NCBI RefSeq assembly: GCF_049943335.1 | Contig: NZ_JBNFVY010000001.1 | Span: 682,001-746,000 of the forward strand | Reading direction: 5' to 3' | Length of the DNA: 64,000 nt | DNA from: JBNFVY01 sp049943335 | Lineage (GTDB): Bacteria > Pseudomonadota > Alphaproteobacteria > Rhodobacterales > Rhodobacteraceae | Part shown: positions 1-8,232 of the stretch, in pieces | Position numbering within the stretch: the first letter of the stretch is position 1 | How the letters are laid out: the number at the start of each line of letters is the position of its first letter | The notes under the pieces: model-generated | Told to the model about the DNA's origin: nothing | Seen by the model: the letters and a program-made list of their open reading frames with translations, nothing else | The model's database searches: none | Made by a program: the position numbers and the translations under genes

Positions 1-185
1 AAGGGCTGGCTGTTTTCTTGTGCCCATTTGTGCAACCGGTCCTTGCTGTCATGGATGTCGCCGTCGAAGAATTCACCATGATCGGAATAGAACATGACCT
101 GACCGATCGTCGAGCAGGCGCACTTCGGCACCACGCGGTAAACCACGCTTTCACTTTCGGTCATCCATGTACCAGGAAAACCCAT
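1..185 (-). CDS. Sulfotransferase family protein (N-terminal part, cut by window edge)
   Basis: Only the first 61 or so codons lie in the window; the gene continues past position 1. The ATG at 183-185 follows a good ribosome site (GGAGG, seven bases before the ATG on the minus strand). The peptide contains VPKCACSTIGQ near residues 19-29, which resembles the 5'-phosphosulfate-binding loop of PAPS-dependent sulfotransferases, followed by FYSDHGEFFDGDIHDSKDRL. It is divergent from the glycosyltransferase at 324, so the two probably share a promoter region and act on the same surface glycan. The family call rests on a short N-terminus and is moderately sure. Confidence 0.6.
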   Translation of the reverse strand, partial: MGFPGTWMTESESVVYRVVPKCACSTIGQVMFYSDHGEFFDGDIHDSKDRLHKWAQENSQP

Positions 186-323
186 TTGCTCGCCTCCAGC
201 TTGTCCGAGTTCATGCTCGGTCAATGGTTTGGCATCAAAAAGCAAATAATCTCTGTATATTCAACGGTTTTTCAAGCTATCCATGCGAACAACCATGCAG
301 TTGCAGGGGTAAGTGTTTCGAAA

Positions 324-1901
324 ATGGCCCAAATCGCCTTTATTCTTCTGTGTCACAAGGACCCGGATGCGATCATCCAGCAGGCCGAGCGTTTGACCGC
401 GGTGGGTGATTTTATGGCGATCCATTTCGATGCCCGCGCAAACCGGGCCGATTACGAACGTATTCGCACAGCGCTGCAGGGCAATCCGAACGTGACGTTC
501 GCAAAGAAACGCATCAAGTGCGGCTGGGGTGAATGGAGCCTGGTTCAAGCGACACTTTATGCGGTAGAGGCGGCCGAAGAGGCGTTTCCACGGGCCACTC
601 ATTTTTACATGCTGTCGGGCGATTGCATGTCAATCAAGACCGCCGAGTTTGCCCATGAATTCCTGGACAATCGCGATGTTGATTATATCGAGAGTTTTGA
701 TTTTTTCGAAAGCGACTGGATCAAGACCGGCATCAAGGAAGAAAGGCTGATCTATCGCCATTTTTTCAATGAACGCCTGCACAAGTCGCTGTTTTATGCA
801 TCGATGAACCTGCAAAAACGGTTCGGGCTGGCGCGCGAAATTCCGGCTGATCTGCAGATCATGATCGGTAGCCAATGGTGGTGCCTGCGCCGCCGGACCG
901 TCGAATTCATCATAGAGTTCGCCCGCAAACGGCGCGATGTGATGCGGTTCTTCGCCACCACCTGGATCCCGGACGAAACGTTTTTCCAGACCCTGGTGCG
1001 CCATCTTGTGCCCGAGTCCGAAATCGAAACGCGCACCCTGACCTTCCTGATGTTCACCGACTATGGAATGCCGGTGACGTTCTACAATGACAGTTACGAC
1101 CTTTTGCTCAGTCAGGATTTCCTGTTCGCGCGCAAGATCAGCCCCGAGGCGAAAGAGCTCAAGCGGCGGCTCGGGGCGCTCTATGCCGCCGAAGGGGTGG
1201 ATTTCCAAATCTCGAACGAAGGGCGCAGCCTGTTCAAGTTCATTTCGGGGCGTGGGCGTGTGGGGCGGCGGTTTGCCCCACGGTTCTGGGAGACGGAATC
1301 GACACTTGGACGCGAACGCGAGCTGATGATCGTGACCTGCAAGAAGTGGCACGTCGGAAAGCGTCTGTTGCAGGCGATAAAGCGGCATACAAATTTGCCC
1401 GGCATCGAATACATGTTCGATGAAGAAGGCACGCCCCTGCCGGACCTCGGGGGGATTCAGAAAACCTTGGGCAAGCGGACCCGGCACAGACGCGCATTGA
1501 TGCGCATGTTGTTTGATTTCTACAACACTGACCGGCTGGTCATCTGCATTGATCCAAAGAACATGGACCTGATGCAGGATTTCAATTCGGATCGGTCGCG
1601 GACCAAGCTGCTCGAGGTCGAATGCACTTTTTCCGACGACTACCTGCTGGGCCACGCCAAACGGATCGGGCTGGCGGGCGAACGCACCCCAGCCGAGACC
1701 ATCGACCGGTTGCTGCCGACGATCCGGGGTGATGTTTTGTCGGAAAGCGACCGCATTCGCGACGCCGAGTTTGAGCATTTTTTCCGGATCCGGCAGGGCG
1801 ACCCGGCAGATATGAATGCCAATGCGCTGTCGCAGTTTCTGGACATTCCCGAAAAAACCGCCTTTTCTATCGCTGAGACACAGCACCTGTTTTCCGACTG
1901 A
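324..1901 (+). CDS. GT14-type (core-2/I-branching-like) glycosyltransferase with DUF5928 C-terminus
   Basis: The 525-residue protein starts MAQIAFILLCHKDP, a usual N-terminus for bacterial beta-1,6-N-acetylglucosaminyltransferase-like enzymes. The open frame extends upstream to position 18, but that part overlaps the divergent sulfotransferase and does not look coding. Visible GT14 hallmarks are GWGEWSLVQATL (about 67-78), FYMLSGDC (94-101), GSQWWCLRR (182-190) and WIPDETFFQTL (214-224). The C-terminal half beyond about residue 255 matches the DUF5928 extension found in roseobacters. Family knowledge suggests a nucleotide-sugar-dependent transferase for a surface polysaccharide; the acceptor is unknown. 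The HIT gene follows after 8 bases, and its ribosome site overlaps this stop codon, which suggests cotranscription. Confidence 0.8.
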   Translation: MAQIAFILLCHKDPDAIIQQAERLTAVGDFMAIHFDARANRADYERIRTALQGNPNVTFAKKRIKCGWGEWSLVQATLYAVEAAEEAFPRATHFYMLSGDCMSIKTAEFAHEFLDNRDVDYIESFDFFESDWIKTGIKEERLIYRHFFNERLHKSLFYASMNLQKRFGLAREIPADLQIMIGSQWWCLRRRTVEFIIEFARKRRDVMRFFATTWIPDETFFQTLVRHLVPESEIETRTLTFLMFTDYGMPVTFYNDSYDLLLSQDFLFARKISPEAKELKRRLGALYAAEGVDFQISNEGRSLFKFISGRGRVGRRFAPRFWETESTLGRERELMIVTCKKWHVGKRLLQAIKRHTNLPGIEYMFDEEGTPLPDLGGIQKTLGKRTRHRRALMRMLFDFYNTDRLVICIDPKNMDLMQDFNSDRSRTKLLEVECTFSDDYLLGHAKRIGLAGERTPAETIDRLLPTIRGDVLSESDRIRDAEFEHFFRIRQGDPADMNANALSQFLDIPEKTAFSIAETQHLFSD

Positions 1902-1909
1902 GGACCAAA

Positions 1910-2293
1910 ATGCCCTACAACTATGACGACGAGAATATTTTTGCGAAAATCCTGCGCGGTGAAATACCGAACAAGACGGTGGTTGAAACCGAACACACGC
2001 TAGCCTTTGAGGACATTCAACCGCAGGCGCCGACCCATGTGCTGGTGATCCCAAAGGGCCGCTACGTGTGTTTCGATCATTTTTACGGTGAAGCGTCAGA
2101 CGCGGAAATCTTGGATTTCCACAGGGTGGCCGCGCAAATCTGTGGCGATCTGGGCGTGGCTCCGGGCGGGGGCGGCGCGGGATACCGCACCATCACGAAC
2201 GCGGGCCAGGACGGGGTGCAGGAAGTGCCGCACTACCACCTGCACATCCTCGCCGGTCGGCCCTTGGGTCGAATGTTGCCGCCGGTCAGCTAG
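1910..2293 (+). CDS. HIT (histidine triad) family protein
   Basis: The 127-residue protein is the usual length for an HIT/HINT nucleotide-binding hydrolase. The triad VPHYHLHIL (residues 106-114, His108/His110/His112) is intact, preceded by a HINT-like N-terminus (ENIFAKILRGEIP) and the nucleotide-binding stretch THVLVIPKGRY. HINT proteins hydrolyse nucleoside phosphoramidates or acyl-adenylates in the cytosol. The ribosome site GAGGACC overlaps the stop codon of the glycosyltransferase, so the two are likely translated from one message, although a functional link is not obvious. A perfect 16-base palindrome begins on the stop codon. Confidence 0.9.
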   Translation: MPYNYDDENIFAKILRGEIPNKTVVETEHTLAFEDIQPQAPTHVLVIPKGRYVCFDHFYGEASDAEILDFHRVAAQICGDLGVAPGGGGAGYRTITNAGQDGVQEVPHYHLHILAGRPLGRMLPPVS

Positions 2294-2306
2294 GGCGCGC
2301 GCCCTA
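2291..2306 (+). terminator. Perfect GC-rich palindrome at the end of the HIT gene
   Basis: TAGGGCGCGCGCCCTA is a perfect 16-base palindrome that includes the stop codon of the HIT gene. It could fold as a short stem, but it has no loop to speak of and no T-run after it, so its role as a terminator is only possible. The rest of 2307-2493 shows no gene. Confidence 0.3.
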
Positions 2307-2493
2307 CATTGATGCCTGTCGGCTTGGCAGGCGGTTGGGCCAGTCCGGGGCGCAGCTCCGGATCCCAAGATGATCTGTATCCGACAATCTGCCGGAAACC
2401 TCTAAATGCCCCCAATCGGCGTCTTCTTCAGCAAATACCCATCAGGTATCAGGCAAGAAGGGCCGAAGGGGGCAGATAGCCACCTGCGGCCAG

Positions 2494-3435
2494 CTATCCG
2501 TGCGCCCCAGACGTCAGCGCCATGAACACGTCTTCCAGATCCGGTTCCTCTGACGCGACATCCAGAATGGAAATGCCCGCTTCATGGATGGCGGACAGCA
2601 CTGCGTTTGCGCTTGTCTGTCCAGTTCTGTAGCTCAGGGCGATGCCGCCGCCGCGCCGGTGTTCCAGTGTTACACCAGGTGGCAGAGCGATATGGTCTGG
2701 CACCGTGCCTTCGGGGTGTATGACCAGCGTTTTGGCATCCATCTGGCCAATCAGGGCGGCCGTACTGTCGCGCGCAATCACTGCGCCATGATTGATGATG
2801 GCGATCTCGTCGCACATTTCTTCCGCTTCTTCGAGGTAGTGCGTGGTCAAGATGATTGTGGTGCCATTCTCTTCATTCAGCTTGCGCACGTTCGACCACA
2901 GCATCTGGCGCAGTTCGATGTCCACACCTGCGGTCGGTTCATCAAGGACCAGAATCGGTGGCCTGTGCACAAACGCCTTGCCCAAGAGCAACCGCCGCCG
3001 CATGCCGCCTGAGAGCGTTCGTGAATACACGTCAGCTTTGTCGGTCAGGCCAATCATGGCCAGGATTTCGTCGGTCCGGCGCTGCGCCTTGGGAACCGCG
3101 TACAGCCCCGCCTGCACGTCCAGCGCCTGGCGCGCCGTGAAAAATGGATCCAGGTTCAGCTCTTGCGGCATGACGCCGATGGCTGCGCGTGACTGGCGCG
3201 GGTTCACGTCTTGATCAAAGCCCCAGATGCTGACCTGCCCGGCGGACTTGACGACCAGACCGGCCAGAATGTTGATCAGGGTCGATTTGCCTGCGCCGTT
3301 TGGGCCGAGCAGACCAAAGATCGACCCCTTGGGAATCGCCATGTCCACGCCTTTCAGCGCTTCTTTCGGTGGCTGGCTGCCGGATCCGCCGTAGGTCTTT
3401 TGTAGACCTACGATTTCGATAGCATTTTCGCCCAC
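2494..3435 (-). CDS. ABC transporter ATP-binding protein (ABC-2/YadG-NodI type)
   Basis: The 313-residue ATPase has Walker A GPNGAGKS (44-51), Q-loop MPQELN (89-94), signature LSGGM (141-145), Walker B ILVLDE (161-166) and an H-loop in TTHYLEE. The length and the C-terminal domain of about 80 residues fit the YadG/NodI-like class that energises ABC-2 exporters. It starts with GTG at 3433-3435 behind an AAGGGGGA ribosome site. No ABC-2 permease is adjacent on either side, so the partner must lie elsewhere or the gene is an orphan. The substrate cannot be told from sequence. Confidence 0.88.
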   Translation of the reverse strand: MGENAIEIVGLQKTYGGSGSQPPKEALKGVDMAIPKGSIFGLLGPNGAGKSTLINILAGLVVKSAGQVSIWGFDQDVNPRQSRAAIGVMPQELNLDPFFTARQALDVQAGLYAVPKAQRRTDEILAMIGLTDKADVYSRTLSGGMRRRLLLGKAFVHRPPILVLDEPTAGVDIELRQMLWSNVRKLNEENGTTIILTTHYLEEAEEMCDEIAIINHGAVIARDSTAALIGQMDAKTLVIHPEGTVPDHIALPPGVTLEHRRGGGIALSYRTGQTSANAVLSAIHEAGISILDVASEEPDLEDVFMALTSGAHG

Positions 3436-3535
3436 CTGTCCCCCTTGCCGCTATGCGCGGTTTCAGTATCATGCGCTGCAAACCTAGGGCGGTCCCAAGC
3501 CAACGGCAAGACAGCCCCTTTCGAAGGATGCCAGC

Positions 3536-3733
3536 ATGACCATACCCGCCCCCGAAACTGAAATCGTAACGCAATGGCGTGTCGCCTGTGACGGTGGCGA
3601 GGGTGCGTTGGGCCATCCGCGTGTCTGGCTGAGCATTCCGCACGACACCGGTTGGGTTGAATGCGGCTATTGCGACAAGAAGTTCGTTCACGAAAGTGCC
3701 AAGCTGGAAGCAGAGCCCGCCGCCGGCGCTTGA
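3536..3733 (+). CDS. CHCC zinc-finger protein (NDUFS6-like)
   Basis: The 65-residue protein has Cys18, His27, Cys43 and Cys46 in the spacing C-x8-H-x15-C-x2-C expected of the zf-CHCC family (PF10276). This is the same zinc site as in the complex I accessory subunit NDUFS6, and alphaproteobacterial homologues are usually stand-alone proteins of this size. It is divergent from the ABC ATPase. The start ATG at 3536 gives the standard N-terminus. A role with respiratory complex I is an inference from the family. Confidence 0.85.
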   Translation: MTIPAPETEIVTQWRVACDGGEGALGHPRVWLSIPHDTGWVECGYCDKKFVHESAKLEAEPAAGA

Positions 3734-4052
3734 ATTCAGCAAGACGGTCCGTGCTGCCTGTTGCGCGGGGGCATTTCGCACCGACAGCGCTAGGCCATAT
3801 TTCTGACCAACCGTTTGGCGCCGTCAGGGAATTTGTCGATGTAACCATTGTAAATGCCGCGCTTCCTTCGACGTCACCGATCTGGGTGCGACGGAAAGCC
3901 AAATCGAATGGGCGGCGGCAGGGTACACCTTGATCTTTCCTCTGGCCTGTGGCGTCACGCGCGGCAGGGCGGCGGGTCGGGCCGACTAGCTTGTGGCCTT
4001 CCCCGATCCTGCGCGCTAGGTTGCGCTTGCGCGTAAGACGGGGGATCGCACC
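3734..4052. other. Gap before polA; possible decayed minus-strand gene end
   Basis: There is no intact gene. On the minus strand, codons from 3873 down to a TAG at 3790-3792 read GIYNGYIDKFPDGAKRLVRNMA (split here as GIYNGYIDKF and PDGAKRLVRNMA), which looks like a genuine protein C-terminus. It has no start codon and an in-frame stop just upstream (3874-3876). Another minus frame immediately upstream reads FDLAFRRTQIGDVEG, so a frameshifted remnant is possible. I do not recognise the family. The last 30 bases hold the polA ribosome site (GGGGGAT). Confidence 0.3.
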
Positions 4053-6860
4053 ATGGGTTTCGGCAAGGGTTGCCATCTGCATCTGATTGATGGATCGGCC
4101 TATATTTTCCGCGCTTATCACGCGCTGCCGCCGCTCACGCGGAAATCCGATGGACTGCCGATCGGGGCGGTGGCGGGCTTTTGCAACATGCTGTGGAAAC
4201 AAGTCGAAGATAACGCTGGCCCAGATGCCCCAACCCATGTGGCGGTGGTGTTCGACAAGGGCAGCCACACCTTCCGCAATGACCTCTACGATCAGTACAA
4301 GGCCAACCGCGACGCCATGCCCGAAGATCTGCGCCCGCAGATCCCCCTGACCCGCGAGGCAACGCGCGCCTTCAACATCGCCTGTCTCGAACAAGAGGGG
4401 TACGAGGCCGACGACATCATCGCGACGCTGGCCAACCAAGCGCGCGACGCGGGCGGGCGGGTGACGATCCTGAGCTCGGACAAGGATCTGATGCAGCTGG
4501 TGGGCGACGGGGTCGAAATGCTCGATCCGATGAAGAACAAGCGCATCGACCGCGAGGGCGTATTTGAGAAATTCGGCGTCTACCCCGAACGGGTGATCGA
4601 CGTGCAGGCGCTGGCGGGCGACAGCGTGGACAACGTCCCCGGCGCGCCTGGCATCGGGATCAAGACCGCCGCTCTGCTGATCAACGAATATGGCGATCTG
4701 GACAGCCTGCTGGAACGTGCGGGTGAAATCAAACAGCCCAAGCGGCGCGAGACCCTGATCGAAAACGCCGATCAAATCCGGCTGAGCCGCGATCTGGTGG
4801 CACTGAACGGGACAATGGCACTGGAATACGGGCTGGATACGCTAGAGCTGCGCGAACCAGACCCCGATACGTTGCTGCCGTTCTTGGCCGAGATGGAATT
4901 TCGCACCATCACCAAGCGCGTAGCTGACAAGCTGGGCGTCGAGGCGCCGGCCATCGTCGAACCTACGGCAGCCATTGCTGACGATGCGCTGACCCCGGGC
5001 GAAGGCGCGGCCAAGCTGCCCTTTGACCACGATAAATACGAATGCGTGCGCGACATGGATACGCTGGCCCGCTGGATCGATGCGATCAACGAACGCGGCT
5101 ATGTGGCGGTGGATACCGAAACCAATTCGCTGGATGATATGGTGGCCGAACTGGCCGGCATCTGCCTGAGCGTCGAAGCGGGCGCGGCCTGCTACATCCC
5201 TGTCGGCCACAAGACAGGCAAGGGCGATCTGTTCGGAGGCAGCGATCTGGCCGAAGGGCAGTTGCCACTGAACGATGTGCTGGACGCATTGCGCCCGGTT
5301 TTGCAGGACCCATCGGTTTTGAAAATCGGTCAGAACATGAAATACGACGCCAAGGTATTGGCCCGCTATGGCATCGACGTGTCCCCCTATGACGACACCA
5401 TGCTCATGAGCTATGCGCTGCATGCAGGAATGCACAATCACGGGATGGACGCGCTTTCGACGCGGTATCTGGCCCACGAGCCGATCCCGATCAAAGACCT
5501 TTTGGGCACCGGCAAGTCGGCCATCACCTTTGATCAGGTCGCCATCGACAAGGCGGCCACCTACGCCGCTGAGGATGCTGATGTCACCCTGCGCCTGTGG
5601 AAGCTGTTCAAGCCCAAGCTTCACCGAAGCCGTGTCACGACGGTCTACGAGACGCTTGAACGGCCCCTGTCGCAGGTCTTGGCGCGGATGGAACGGGCAG
5701 GCGTTCTGGTCGATCGCGACACGCTCAGCCGGATGTCGAACGCCTTTGCCCAGAAAATGGCCGCGCTCGAGGCAGAAATCCATGAGTTGGCGGGGCAGGA
5801 ATTCAATGTCGGCTCGCCCGCGCAATTGGGCGAAATCCTGTTCGAGAAAATGGGCTTCGAGGGCGGCAAGAAAGGCAAGAGCGGCAAGTATTCCACACCG
5901 GCGGACGTTTTAGAGGATTTGGCAACCGAACATGATCTGCCGCGCCGCGTTCTGGACTGGCGCCAACTGTCCAAGCTGAAATCCACCTATACCGATGCGT
6001 TGCAAGGTTACATCAACCCCGAAACGGGCCGGGTGCACACATCTTACGTGCAGACGGGCGCGGTAACGGGGCGCTTGGCGTCGGCCGAACCAAACCTGCA
6101 GAACATTCCCGTACGCTCTGAGGAAGGGCGCCGCATCCGCGAAGCCTTTATCGCGCCCAAGGGCAAAAAACTGGTTAGTCTCGACTATAGTCAGATCGAA
6201 TTGCGCATCTTGGCCCATGTCGCCGGGATCAACGCGTTGAAGCAGGCGTTTCGTGACGGCCAGGACATTCACGCGATGACCGCCAGCGAAATGTTTGATG
6301 TGCCAATAGACGGGATGGACCCAAGCATTCGGCGACAAGCCAAGGCAATCAATTTCGGGGTAATTTACGGGATTTCCGGCTATGGTCTGGCGCGGAACCT
6401 GCGTATTCCGCGGTCCGAAGCTCAGGGCTTCATCGACCGGTATTTCCAGCGCTTCCCCGGTATCCGCACCTATATGGACGACACTGTCGCCTTCGCCAAG
6501 GAACACGGCCATGTCGCCACACTGTTCGGGCGCAGGATCCACACCCCCGAAATCAATGCCAAGGGGCCGGGCGCGGGCCTTGCCAAGCGCGCCGCGATCA
6601 ACGCGCCGATCCAGGGAACCGCGGCTGACATCATCCGCCGCGCCATGATCCGGATGGAGAACGCCATCGCCGACCTGCCCGCCACCATGCTGTTGCAGGT
6701 GCATGACGAACTGATTTTCGAAGTGGACGAAGCTGCGAGCGAAGACCTGATTGGCGTGGTCACGGAGGTGATGGAAAAAGCAGCCTTGCCCGCCGTGACA
6801 CTGGACGTGCCGATCGAAGTAGACGCGGGCATTGGCGATAACTGGGCCGAGGCGCACTAG
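4053..6860 (+). CDS. polA: DNA polymerase I
   Basis: The 935-residue protein has the full three-domain layout. The 5'-3' exonuclease spans about 1-290 (HLIDGSAYIFRAYHALP; EADDIIATLA; GDSVDNVPGAPGIGIKTA). The 3'-5' exonuclease has Asp354 and Glu356 in VAVDTETNSLDD, so proofreading looks intact. The polymerase domain has motif A LDYSQIELR (Asp711), motif B RRQAKAINFGVIYG and motif C LLQVHDELIFEV (Asp885). It fills Okazaki and repair gaps. The CDF gene starts 5 bases after the stop, suggesting readthrough transcription. The start is supported by GGGGGAT upstream. Confidence 0.97.
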   Translation: MGFGKGCHLHLIDGSAYIFRAYHALPPLTRKSDGLPIGAVAGFCNMLWKQVEDNAGPDAPTHVAVVFDKGSHTFRNDLYDQYKANRDAMPEDLRPQIPLTREATRAFNIACLEQEGYEADDIIATLANQARDAGGRVTILSSDKDLMQLVGDGVEMLDPMKNKRIDREGVFEKFGVYPERVIDVQALAGDSVDNVPGAPGIGIKTAALLINEYGDLDSLLERAGEIKQPKRRETLIENADQIRLSRDLVALNGTMALEYGLDTLELREPDPDTLLPFLAEMEFRTITKRVADKLGVEAPAIVEPTAAIADDALTPGEGAAKLPFDHDKYECVRDMDTLARWIDAINERGYVAVDTETNSLDDMVAELAGICLSVEAGAACYIPVGHKTGKGDLFGGSDLAEGQLPLNDVLDALRPVLQDPSVLKIGQNMKYDAKVLARYGIDVSPYDDTMLMSYALHAGMHNHGMDALSTRYLAHEPIPIKDLLGTGKSAITFDQVAIDKAATYAAEDADVTLRLWKLFKPKLHRSRVTTVYETLERPLSQVLARMERAGVLVDRDTLSRMSNAFAQKMAALEAEIHELAGQEFNVGSPAQLGEILFEKMGFEGGKKGKSGKYSTPADVLEDLATEHDLPRRVLDWRQLSKLKSTYTDALQGYINPETGRVHTSYVQTGAVTGRLASAEPNLQNIPVRSEEGRRIREAFIAPKGKKLVSLDYSQIELRILAHVAGINALKQAFRDGQDIHAMTASEMFDVPIDGMDPSIRRQAKAINFGVIYGISGYGLARNLRIPRSEAQGFIDRYFQRFPGIRTYMDDTVAFAKEHGHVATLFGRRIHTPEINAKGPGAGLAKRAAINAPIQGTAADIIRRAMIRMENAIADLPATMLLQVHDELIFEVDEAASEDLIGVVTEVMEKAALPAVTLDVPIEVDAGIGDNWAEAH

Positions 6861-6865
6861 CCGCC

Positions 6866-7783
6866 ATGCCCCACGAGCACGCCCATCACCATCACGCGAT
6901 CGACCCGAATGCCGGCGACGCCAAGGTCTTGGCAGCGGTGGGCGTGAACGTGGCTTTGACGGTGGTGCAGATGGTTGCGGGCGTCCTGTCGGGGTCGTTG
7001 GCGCTGATTGCCGATGCAGTGCACAACCTGTCGGATGCCGCGTCGCTGGGGATTGCGTTTTTTGCCCGCAAGATCGCCCGCCGCCCGCGGGACGAGGCGA
7101 TGTCCTTCGGCTATGGGCGGGCGGAACTGGTGGCCGCGCTGATCAATTTTGTCACGCTGATCGTGGTGGCGTTGTGGCTGGCGGTGGAAGGGGTCGCGCG
7201 GCTGATCGACCCGCCCGCGGTCGAGGGCTGGATCGTTGTGATCGTTGCAGGAATCGCCCTGGTCATTGACCTGATCACGGCCGGGCTGACATGGCGCCTG
7301 GCCAAGCAAAGCCTGAACATTCGCGCGGCCTTCTTGCACAATCTGGCCGATGCGCTGACGTCGGTGGCGGTAATCGTGGGCGGCACACTGATCCTGCTGT
7401 TCGGCTGGCGCATGGTCGATCCGATCATCACCATCGGGATTTCCGCCTATATTTTACGTCACGCCTTGCGCGACATTCGCCCCGTGATCCGAATTCTCAT
7501 GAACGGCACACCGCCGGATGTCGGGCTGAGTGCGGTCAAGGCGGGGATCGAAGCGGTCGATGGCGTTGAAAATGCCCACCATATCCACCTGTGGCAGATG
7601 GACGAAAACCGGATCAGCCTTGAGGCGCATCTGATTATTGCAGAGCGGCATGACAGCGGGCGTGTGCTGGCCGACGTCAAGACGCTGCTGGCCGAAACCT
7701 TTGGGATCGCCCATTCCACGCTGGAAGCCGAAGCGCCGGGTGCAGGCTGCGCTGATCAGCGCAGCGAAAGTGGGCACGCCTAG
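6866..7783 (+). CDS. Cation diffusion facilitator (zinc/divalent metal exporter)
   Basis: The 305-residue protein has the CDF fold: a His-rich N-terminus (HEHAHHHH), about six membrane helices, and the paired metal-site motifs ADAVHNLSDA (helix 2) and FLHNLADALTS (helix 5). A cytosolic C-terminal domain of about 90 residues contains HHIHLWQMDEN. CDF proteins exchange protons for Zn2+ or similar ions across the inner membrane. The HxxxD arrangement resembles zinc exporters (CzcD/ZitB group), but specificity is not certain. It lies 5 bases behind polA and is probably cotranscribed. Confidence 0.92.
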   Translation: MPHEHAHHHHAIDPNAGDAKVLAAVGVNVALTVVQMVAGVLSGSLALIADAVHNLSDAASLGIAFFARKIARRPRDEAMSFGYGRAELVAALINFVTLIVVALWLAVEGVARLIDPPAVEGWIVVIVAGIALVIDLITAGLTWRLAKQSLNIRAAFLHNLADALTSVAVIVGGTLILLFGWRMVDPIITIGISAYILRHALRDIRPVIRILMNGTPPDVGLSAVKAGIEAVDGVENAHHIHLWQMDENRISLEAHLIIAERHDSGRVLADVKTLLAETFGIAHSTLEAEAPGAGCADQRSESGHA

Positions 7784-8110
7784 CCACCGCGCGACGCCGC
7801 AATCGCAGTCTGTATGATTGATGGCCCCGCCAAAGCGGCGGGTGTGACGGCCCCGCGCCAGCCGATCCGCTGGACGTATCGCGCAGGACTTGGGCATGAC
7901 GCTTTCGATCTTGAGCAGCGTTTGTTGCGCGCCCAACCGCGATGGCAGTGGCGTCCAAGCCGCGCGGGATGTACGCGCCGGCCGCCAGCAAAGCGATTTC
8001 AGGCATGAGATCCGGGTGGGGTGGTGTGGACGGAAATTGCTTCCCACGGCGCCGCGCCGCGATGACGGCGATGCCGCAGACCGCTGGCACCAGCATCCAG
8101 TCAGACGGGT
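7784..8110. other. Non-coding stretch upstream of the phoX promoter
   Basis: No gene with a convincing start, ribosome site and family match is visible on either strand. A small inverted repeat (CCCGCC / GGCGGG) near 7824-7840 could act as a terminator for the CDF gene but lacks a T-run. Confidence 0.4.
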
Positions 8111-8139
8111 TTGTCACAGATTTGTCACCTGAGTGTCGC
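8111..8139 (+). promoter_or_regulatory. PHO box (PhoB operator) of phoX
   Basis: Three direct repeats sit exactly 11 bases apart: TTGTCAC (8111-8117), TTGTCAC (8122-8128) and GTGTCGC (8133-8139). The 7-base unit repeated with an 11-base period is the known architecture of PhoB sites. It lies 94 bases upstream of the ATG of a phosphatase gene, so activation under phosphate starvation is strongly implied. Confidence 0.85.
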
Positions 8140-8232
8140 CTCGGGTTTGTAGACGCCGCCTATGTGGTTTTCCGATGCGCGGGGCCTGGCCGTTGCGCAT
8201 ATCCAGCCACCTGCCAGATGAGAGGAATTCCC

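Noticed and set aside
18..323. Upstream extension of the glycosyltransferase frame
   Set aside because: It overlaps the divergent sulfotransferase, which has its own strong ribosome site, and the glycosyltransferase family starts at the internal ATG at 324.
630..2054. Long open frame on the minus strand opposite the glycosyltransferase
   Set aside because: It is a shadow of the real gene: no ribosome site, no recognisable domain, and its sequence follows the complement of high-GC codons.
3408..4775. Long minus-strand frame opposite the start of polA
   Set aside because: It covers the zinc-finger gene and the polA N-terminus in antisense and has no family likeness.
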